From Miscanthus floridulus (Eukaryota; Streptophyta; Magnoliopsida; Poales; Poaceae): 64,000 bases of DNA. This document shows positions 57,784 through 64,000 of the stretch, in pieces; position 1 is the first letter of the stretch; the number at the start of each line of letters is the position of its first letter. The notes under the pieces are model-generated. The model was not told where the DNA came from. It saw nothing but the letters and a program-made list of their open reading frames with translations, and did no database searches. The stretch is taken from positions 120,968,837 through 121,032,836 of the forward strand of contig NC_089588.1 in the NCBI RefSeq assembly GCF_019320115.1, given 5' to 3'. The position numbers and the translations under genes were made by a program.

Positions 57784-58110
57784 AGTTTTTGTTTAGTAAT
57801 GTGTTGGGCGTTACATAAGGTTAGGTATACACATATGTTTATGACCAGGAGTTGCACCAAACATAGACATTGATATATAGCGACGTATGCCCATATGCTT
57901 TATTTCTAGCCCACCCAGTAAAGTTCATCACATGCATGATCCAAGAAGTTAAGCTTCGCTTTTCCTGTCCAAATCTAGCCAAACCAACAGGCAACAGCCA
58001 TATGTGTTGGAAAGTTCTACATCCTCTTTTTCCAAAATTAGAACGCATTCATATATAATATCCTCACGGTTGAATTTTCTCGTACTACTACTTATTGCCA
58101 AGAGTTTGGT
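57784..58110 (+). repeat. Direct duplication, copy A
   Basis: About 320 bp, from GTTTAGTAATGTGTTGGGCG to GCCAAGAGTTTGGT, repeated at 58829-59147 in the same orientation. Includes shared blocks CGTTACATAAGGTTAGG, GACCAGGAGTTGCACC and GGCAACAGCCATATGTG. Confidence 0.85.
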
Positions 58111-58828
58111 CCTCACCAAATAGAAGTTAGCATACATACCCACAGTGGCAGTTTACTGTACACATACAAGTAAATCGCCTTGAGGCCGAGTGGAAATGGT
58201 AGCCGCAGCTAGTTTAAGCATTGTTTGACCTTGGAACTATCGCTACGTTTTCAGTTGTCTAGTTGGTGAACTAATGAACAATAATAGCTACAAACTTACT
58301 TCAGGGCTTGAGATGGATTGACCTAGGAAATTAAACTAAATTCAATATCAAACCACTCCAACACACATGAATTGAGATATCCAAAGAAGGCCTCAGGTGC
58401 TCGGCCGTCGCTTTTATTGTGTTCGAGTTTCTCCACTGTGATTGTGTGAGTGTGTGCGCGTGCACGCGTGCAGTAAGCTCTTTCCGGCGACGTGTTCATC
58501 CTCATCTCTCCGGCGAGCTATATATATGTCGTACAGGTGGTAAAGTTTTTTTTGGTTAACATCACGGGATACCATGACGGAGCTCAGTAAATATATATAG
58601 CATACCATCCATTTTAAGATGCCATAGCGAGACAACCAAAGCATTATTTGCAGTTTATACAATTAGGCCAGTAAAGTGATTCAAGAATGGGAAAAATGAA
58701 AGACATAATCAGTGATCAAAGCAAGTAAATTGATTGCACGAAATCTATGACATTATTCATTTTATATGAACGGATACGAGTTACACAATTGTTTTATAAT
58801 AAACTAAAGATACACCAGCAATTTCGAA
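58111..58828. other. Spacer between the duplicated segments
   Basis: No gene seen; mixed AT-rich sequence including a short TGTGTGAGTGTGTGCGCGTG run near 58442. Confidence 0.5.
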
Positions 58829-59147
58829 AGTGTTTGTTTACTAATGTGTTGCGCGTTACATAAGGTTAGGTATACACATATATATGTTTATGACCAGGAG
58901 TTGCACCAAACATAGACATTGATATATAGCGACGTATGCCCATATGCTTTGTTTCTAGCCCAGCTAATAAAGTTCATCACATGCAAGAAGTTAAGCTTCG
59001 TTTTTCCTATTCAAATCTAGCCAAGCCAACAGGCAACAGCCATATGTGTTGGAAAGTTCTACACCCCCTTTTTTCCAAAACTAAAACGCATTCATATATA
59101 TCCTCATGGTTGAATTTTCTCGTACGACTACTTGCCAAGAGTTTGGT
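58829..59147 (+). repeat. Direct duplication, copy B
   Basis: Same as copy A with scattered substitutions and small indels. It is followed at once by a GC-rich promoter-like segment that copy A lacks. Confidence 0.85.
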
Positions 59148-59548
59148 GTTAGATGATCTCCAACCAACGGCCAATTGGGCCCTTGGATCCGCGCCCTGAT
59201 TGGGGGCACCCAACCTACATGGTTGGTGGGCCCCGTCACACTGCGCTATAAAAACACAGAGATGGGGGCTGGCGGCTCTCATAACGAGGTTCACCGTGAG
59301 CAGCCACAGTCGCCCCACCAACAAACCCTAGCCCAATCTCGAGAGAGTGCGCAGACGGTGAGGGGAAGCTCCACTGGACCATTTCACTGCTGCCTCTATG
59401 CCATTGTCTTCACTCAACCGACCTCAACGCGGTCACCACTTCACCGCCTGGGTGCCATCAACCATGGACGGCTCCAGCTCCTCCACCAAACCCTCCGACG
59501 AGAGTACATGAGTACAGTAAAATGTTTCTGAAAAGTAGATAAAGTATT
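59148..59548 (+). other. Promoter-like segment with a short start of an ORF
   Basis: GC-rich with a clear TATA box GCTATAAAAACAC (59245-59257), a leader, and ATG 59464 in a good context opening a 15-codon frame (MDGSSSSTKPSDEST). It ends close to the gypsy LTR that begins at 59549. It could be the 5' end of a host gene or of a retroelement; the rest is not in the window. Confidence 0.4.
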
Positions 59549-61122
59549 TGTCGGGGACCAAATACTGGGGTACCCAAAGAGGAGGAGCTAATAACCATCA
59601 AACGTTGATGCTTCTGAAAAGACAAGAGCGCGACTACACCTCTTGCCTAATGACCAAGGGCAGACTCCGCCTCGCCCGACGTCCGGGGGCTGGCTCCGCC
59701 TGGTCCGACGTCTGAGGGCAGACTCCACCTCGCCCGTCGTCTGGGGGTTGGCTCCGCCTCGCCCGACGTTTGAGGGCAGACTCTGCCTCGCTCGACGTCT
59801 AAGTGCAGACTCCACCTCGCCCAACGTCCAGGGGCTGGCTTCGCCTCGCTCGACGTCTGAGGGCAAACTCCGCCTTGTCCGACGTCCGGGGGTTGGCTCC
59901 GCCTCGCCCGACGTCCGAGGGCAGACTCCGCCTCGCCCAACGTCTGAGGGTAGACTCCGCCTTGCCCGACGTCTGAGGGCAGACTCCGCCTCGCCCAACG
60001 TCCGAGGGCTGGCTCCACCTCGCCCGACGTCCAGGGGCAGACTCGGCCTCACCCGACATCTGGGGGCAGACTCTGCCTCGCCCGATGTCCAAGGGCTAGC
60101 TCCGCCTCGCCCGACGTCTGGGGGCAGACTCTGCCTCGCCCGATGTCCGGGGCTGGCTCCGCCTCGCCCGATGTCTGAGGGCAGACTCCGCCTCGCCCGA
60201 CATTTGGGGGCTAGCTCTGCCTCGCCCGACGTCTGAGGGCAGACTCCTTCGTAACTATGCGCGTAGATACAACAGGACACTCAAGTCAACCGTATTACCG
60301 AGGACCACACCCTACACACCTGCAGTAAAGTACCATCAGGATTTGACAAGACGAGCGCTTTAAGTCCCTTTCGGGCATGTCAAAGCCCAAACAGTGTTGT
60401 AGGCGCCGACATTTATTTTATATTGTTGTGGGCGCCACCACTGGCCGTCAGGCGCGGATCCTGACAGAACCATACAACAACTACTACAGTCCAAGAGGAG
60501 ACTCATGTCCTCTACAACGACGGATGTGCAGTCACTATGTCGTCCGCTCCCCGTGGGATTGCGGATCCACACCTCGATCCGTTACGCCACCCGCCGGGGC
60601 AGGATGGGACATGACCACTTGCTGATCAAGTCAGAGCATGGCATCATCAACGGACAGATGCCCAGCATGGAGCTATCCCTAACACCATCTGCCGTGTTAG
60701 CAGGGCTGGCTTAGAGGAAAAGGAAGACCCTGCACCTTCGAAGGACCTTCTTTGCCTCTAGTTTTTCATCTTTCTCCCATCTATAATCCCTGCTCCCCCT
60801 TGATCTATAAAAGGGAAGGCAGGGCACCCCACTAAAGGGAGGGATCAATTCCACACACATCACATCACATAGCTAAGCAACATCCAAGCTCTCAGCACCC
60901 ATTCGACCTTTCCATCAGAGACTTGGGACATATCCCTCTCTCGCCCGTTTGTACCCCCTACTATGAAGCTTTCAGTGCAAATAACATGAGCAGCAACCAT
61001 GAACTGGATGTAGGGACATTCAGCCCAAACCAGTATAAACCTTGTGTCTTTTTAGCACACCATCCGGGCCTAACGCGTAATAATACAAATTTACTAGTTG
61101 GTGTTTACTCGAAACATCGACA
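59549..61122 (+). repeat. Gypsy 5' LTR
   Basis: Begins TGTCGGGGACCAAATACTGG and ends CGAAACATCGACA. Has TATAAAAGGGAAGGCAGGG (about 60806-60824) as core promoter. The 3' partner LTR is outside the window, so the left border rests on the TG start and the family pattern. Confidence 0.8.
59652..60247 (+). repeat. 29-bp minisatellite inside the LTR
   Basis: About 20.5 copies of a 29-bp unit of the form GGGCAGACTCCGCCTCGCCC plus GACGTCTGA; one copy is 28 bp. Two alternating subtypes, GGGCAGACTC and GGGCTGGCTC. Since 29 is not a multiple of three, all frames stay open on both strands, giving false ORFs of about 200 codons. Confidence 0.92.
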
Positions 61123-61123
61123 G

Positions 61124-61142
61124 TTGGCGCGCCAGGTAGGGG
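61124..61142 (+). promoter_or_regulatory. Primer-binding site of the gypsy element
   Basis: TTGGCGCGCCAGGTAGGGG directly follows the LTR end; this TGGCGCGCCAGGTAGGGG site is the usual one of a large group of grass gypsy elements. Confidence 0.8.
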
Positions 61143-61439
61143 ACCTTCTCACGTTCCGACGTTAACATCAGGCCATAGAGGGCTAGCCACGGAATCAGCT
61201 AGGTCCTAGGCGCACACGTGTGCTTCGGTGACCTTGACTTCATCGTCACGGTGGGAGGAGAGTTGGCATTGGCTCACGCCACCATCCAACGTCTCCCCTC
61301 CATCGGCATCAACTACGGGAGGCTTGAGCGCTAGCTCGGTGTCTTCCTAGGACCCCAGGCGTCTAAGGAGGACCCACGCCACCTCGCCCTCTCTCCAAAA
61401 CACCCCACACGGGGCGCCCCGATAGTACTTCCGTTCAGT

Positions 61440-63290
61440 CTCCGCAATGCCGCAGCGACCGTTGGCCACCTTGTGGCCCAGCGCATGACCCCATCCCCCG
61501 CGGACAATGAGTTCATGGGGGTGATCGAACATGTCACGAAATCTCTCCACGACCTCCTTGTAGAGGAGCCAGGGTCATCCTCTGGCTCTGATTCCAGCAA
61601 GGGGAGCCATCACCCCTCTCAGGAATGCTCCATGATGGGTACCCTCGAGGGACACGTCGAAAGCGTCTTTGAGGAGGAGGCTACCCCGGCGAACAACCTT
61701 GGCAACGAGGCCGAGGGGAAGACATCGGCCCCACCTCACATGAGGGTGAAGCAGCTGAAAGCCTAACACCGGGAGATCGAGGAAGCATGAATCTAGCTTG
61801 AGCAGGAATGCATGGAGCTCGATCGGGATATCGAGTGCCGCGGAGACAGTGGGCGAGCCCGCGCCATGGCCCATGATGTGAACCGGAGGATCATCACCGA
61901 CAATGAAGCCCTCCCTCGCTTCGCCCGGGTGAGACAGAACATTGCCACCACGGTTGCCTTGCTCCATGATCTTCTAGAGGCCACAACATTCGAGGATCGT
62001 TGGGCCCGCCATGAGATTTGCACGCTGCTCGAGTGTGCGGTGGCATAGCAAGCCGAAAGCTCATTGTCTTAGCGACGCGGGCTCGATGCCAGCCAGTCCA
62101 CACCCTCAGAGCACGCTAGTACGGACGTGTTAGTCCATTAGGAGCCACAAGGAAGCGTGAAGCGCACCACAGTCCTAGTGCGTCAGCGTCTCAGTCGTAA
62201 CCGTGACGCACGCAACACCCTCGACGCCCGTAGACGCACCTATGACGACCCAAGAGAGGGAGCCAGATGTGGCTATCACCCTCACCATGATAGATGCTAC
62301 GACAGTGGCGAGGACCAAAGCCCAAGCCCCAGCCTGCCGGGGCCTCAGGCCTTCGGCCAACACATCCTCAACACTGCCTTGCCGCTGAGGTACCGACCAC
62401 CAACCAATATCCCAAAGTTCTAAAACAAACCCTGGACTATGGCTCAAAGACTATCGGCTTGCCTGCTAAGCCGGTGGTGTGGATAATGATGACTTCATTA
62501 TCCGCAACCTTCCACTGTTCTTAGCCGATTCGGCACGAGCATGGTTGGAACACCTGCCGTCCAACGAAATCCAGAGTTGGGTGGATCTGAAGGAAATCTT
62601 TATGGGCAACTTCTAGGGTAGATACAAGCGCCCTGGGAACCCATGGGACCTCAAGAACTATCGATAGAAGGCCGGTGAAACCCTCCATGGGTACATTTGA
62701 CGGTTCTCCCAGCAGTGCAACAAGCTCCCTAATGTCGCCAACGCCGATGTTATAGGAGCTTTCCTGTCCGAGACCACATGTGAGTCTCTAGTCCATAAGC
62801 TAGGAGCAAGGGCCCGTGAACCACCGAGGAACTCCTGGACATCACCACTAGCCACGCCTCTGAGGAAGAAGTGGTCGGAGTGATCTTTGATCACCTCAAT
62901 GGCAAGGCAAGGCAGAACGAGGACACCAGCGAAGGCGCCTCCAATTGTTCTGCCAAAAAGAAGAACAAGAAGCAATGGCATGAGGGCTCGCTCGTGGCCG
63001 CCGCTGACCAGAGAGGTGGTCGAAAGCCCGCGGAGGGCACTCTGAACTATTTTGAAAAATTACTCGAGGGGCCATGCCTGAACCATGCCTTCCTAGTTAA
63101 GCATCTGTACAAGGACTATAGCCTAATGAGGCAGTTCTTGTCTAGAGGCTCTAACAAAGGGGAGCACGGGAAGGATCCTGACCCCACCACAGACAATGCC
63201 GAGGGGAAGGACGGCGGCTTTTCGACATCATATGGGTGCCTCATGATCTTCGGAGGATCAGCGGCCTATGACTCCAAACACCATTAGAAG
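61440..63290 (+). pseudogene. Gypsy gag, decayed
   Basis: Ordered fragments with stops: NEFMGVIEHVTKSLHDLLVE, ALPRFARVRQNIATTVALL, then FGQHILNTALPLRYRPPTN, the gag core (DFIIRNLPLFLADSARAWLE, LPSNEIQSWVDLKEIF), and RFSQQCNKLPNV. A Lys-rich tail (SAKKKNKKQWHEGSLVAA) leads to YDSKHH. Acts as capsid precursor in intact copies; at least ten stops or frame changes here. Confidence 0.75.
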
Positions 63291-63379
63291 GTCGCGCACC
63301 GCGAGGTCTATATGACCGAACCGGCCAGCCTGCCTTTCTCCGGTGGTTAGAGTCCGCCATAACCTTTGATCCGACCGAC

Positions 63380-64000
63380 CACCCAGAGAGTGTCCCGCAT
63401 CCAGGGAGATATCCACTCGTGGTCGACCCGATCGTCGGCACGAAGCGGCACACCAAAATACTGATGGATAGAGGCAGCGGCCTCAACATCATGTATGCCA
63501 AGACGCTCGACGAAATGGGCATCGACCAGACACGCGTCCGCCTAACCGAAGCACCTTTCCACGGCATCATGCCCGAAAAGTAGGCCATGCCACTTGGGTA
63601 GATCGATCTGCCCGTTACTTTCAGGGATCCATCCAATTATAGGATGGAGACACTCACCTTTGAGGTGGTCGGGTTCCTCGGAACCTACCACGCCATCCTA
63701 AGACGTCCATGCTATGTGAAATTCATGGCAGTCCCCAACTATACCTACCTCAAGCTAAAGATACCAGGTCCTGACGGGGTCATTACCATCGGCACCTCCT
63801 TCTAGCGTGCCTATGAGTGCGAGGTCGAGTGCTACGATCACGCCACAGCAATCGTTGCCTCTGGAGAGCTCGCCGCCATCAAGAAGGAGGTCACCGAAGG
63901 AGCGCCCGACCCTAAGAAGTCAACCGGGTCTTTTGAGCCTACAGAATGCTCCAAAGAAGTCCTCACAAACCCTAGGTGCACCAAGGGAAAAACAGTGTGC
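63380..64000 (+). pseudogene. Gypsy protease region, partial
   Basis: HPGRYPLVVDPIVGTKRHTK, then LMDRGSGLNIMYAKTL. The usual active-site form is LMDGGSGLNIMY, so the Gly after the catalytic Asp (63467-63469) is replaced by Arg. LGTYHAILRRPCYVKFMAVP and YTYLKLKIPGP follow. In-frame TAG codons occur, for example after GIMPEK. Runs off the window before RT. Confidence 0.75.

Larger units (their letters stand above)
59549..64000 (+). mobile_element. Ty3/gypsy retrotransposon, 5' part
   Basis: 5' LTR (59549-61122), primer-binding site, decayed gag and start of protease; the rest lies beyond the right edge. Gag carries many in-frame stops, so this copy is defective. Confidence 0.88.

Noticed and set aside
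59588..60280. Frames of about 200-230 codons on both strands.
   Set aside because: Produced by the 29-bp repeat, whose period visits every frame without a stop.

Overview
This is plant nuclear DNA, almost certainly from a grass. I infer a panicoid/Andropogoneae species (sorghum, sugarcane or Miscanthus-like) from CACTA subterminal repeats of the TTTGCCGAGTGC type, Tourist and PIF elements, and large gag-only LTR elements. The species cannot be proved from the window. About four fifths of it is transposable elements, many nested inside each other. Only two host genes are supported.

Host genes. (1) A minus-strand ABCG (white-brown complex) half-transporter has exon 1 at 11448-11883, with a TATA box at 11981-11990, and exon 2 at 3489-3568. 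The two exons join in phase through a split Gly codon. Later exons must lie left of the window. Intron 1 is about 7.9 kb and holds a complete but decayed Ty1/copia element (4280-9381) and two MITEs. Intron 2 holds a Mutator-like TIR element and Helitron-type 3' ends. (2) A minus-strand, intronless C2H2 ZAT-type zinc-finger repressor lies at 56096-56617 and looks intact.

Layout. 12.8-14.3 kb: LTR fragment and a small CACTA-like element. 14.8-15.1 kb: a Tourist-like MITE. 15.2-31.8 kb: a PIF/Harbinger element with 14-bp identical ends and TTA duplication, with a decayed two-gene set (transposase and Myb/NAM-associated ORF1). Its ORF1 exon 1 is split by an 11.6-kb LTR-internal-LTR-internal-LTR copia array flanked by one GAGCC duplication. 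31.9-32.6 kb: a mariner/Stowaway-type element. 32.75-39.9 kb: a hAT derivative (AATGCATA duplication) with a CACTA element nested near its left end. 40.4-41.7 kb: MULE transposase N-terminal remnant, cut by the left end of a second CACTA region (41.7-54.1 kb). That region carries decayed TNP2, TNPA-like and Ulp1 protease genes, and a gag-only gypsy element (TCTGG duplication) inserted 7 bp from its right end. 54.1-54.65 kb: LTR-like fragment. 57.8-59.1 kb: a direct duplication. 59.5 kb to the right edge: a Ty3/gypsy element with a 29-bp minisatellite inside its LTR, running out of the window.

I did not find a convincing previously undescribed system. The most informative signals are the tandem three-LTR array with its shared in-frame TGA, the PIF element beside its probable MITE derivative, the hAT/CACTA nest, the mismatched subterminal repeats of the second CACTA region, and the ABCG gene whose first intron carries a copia element.
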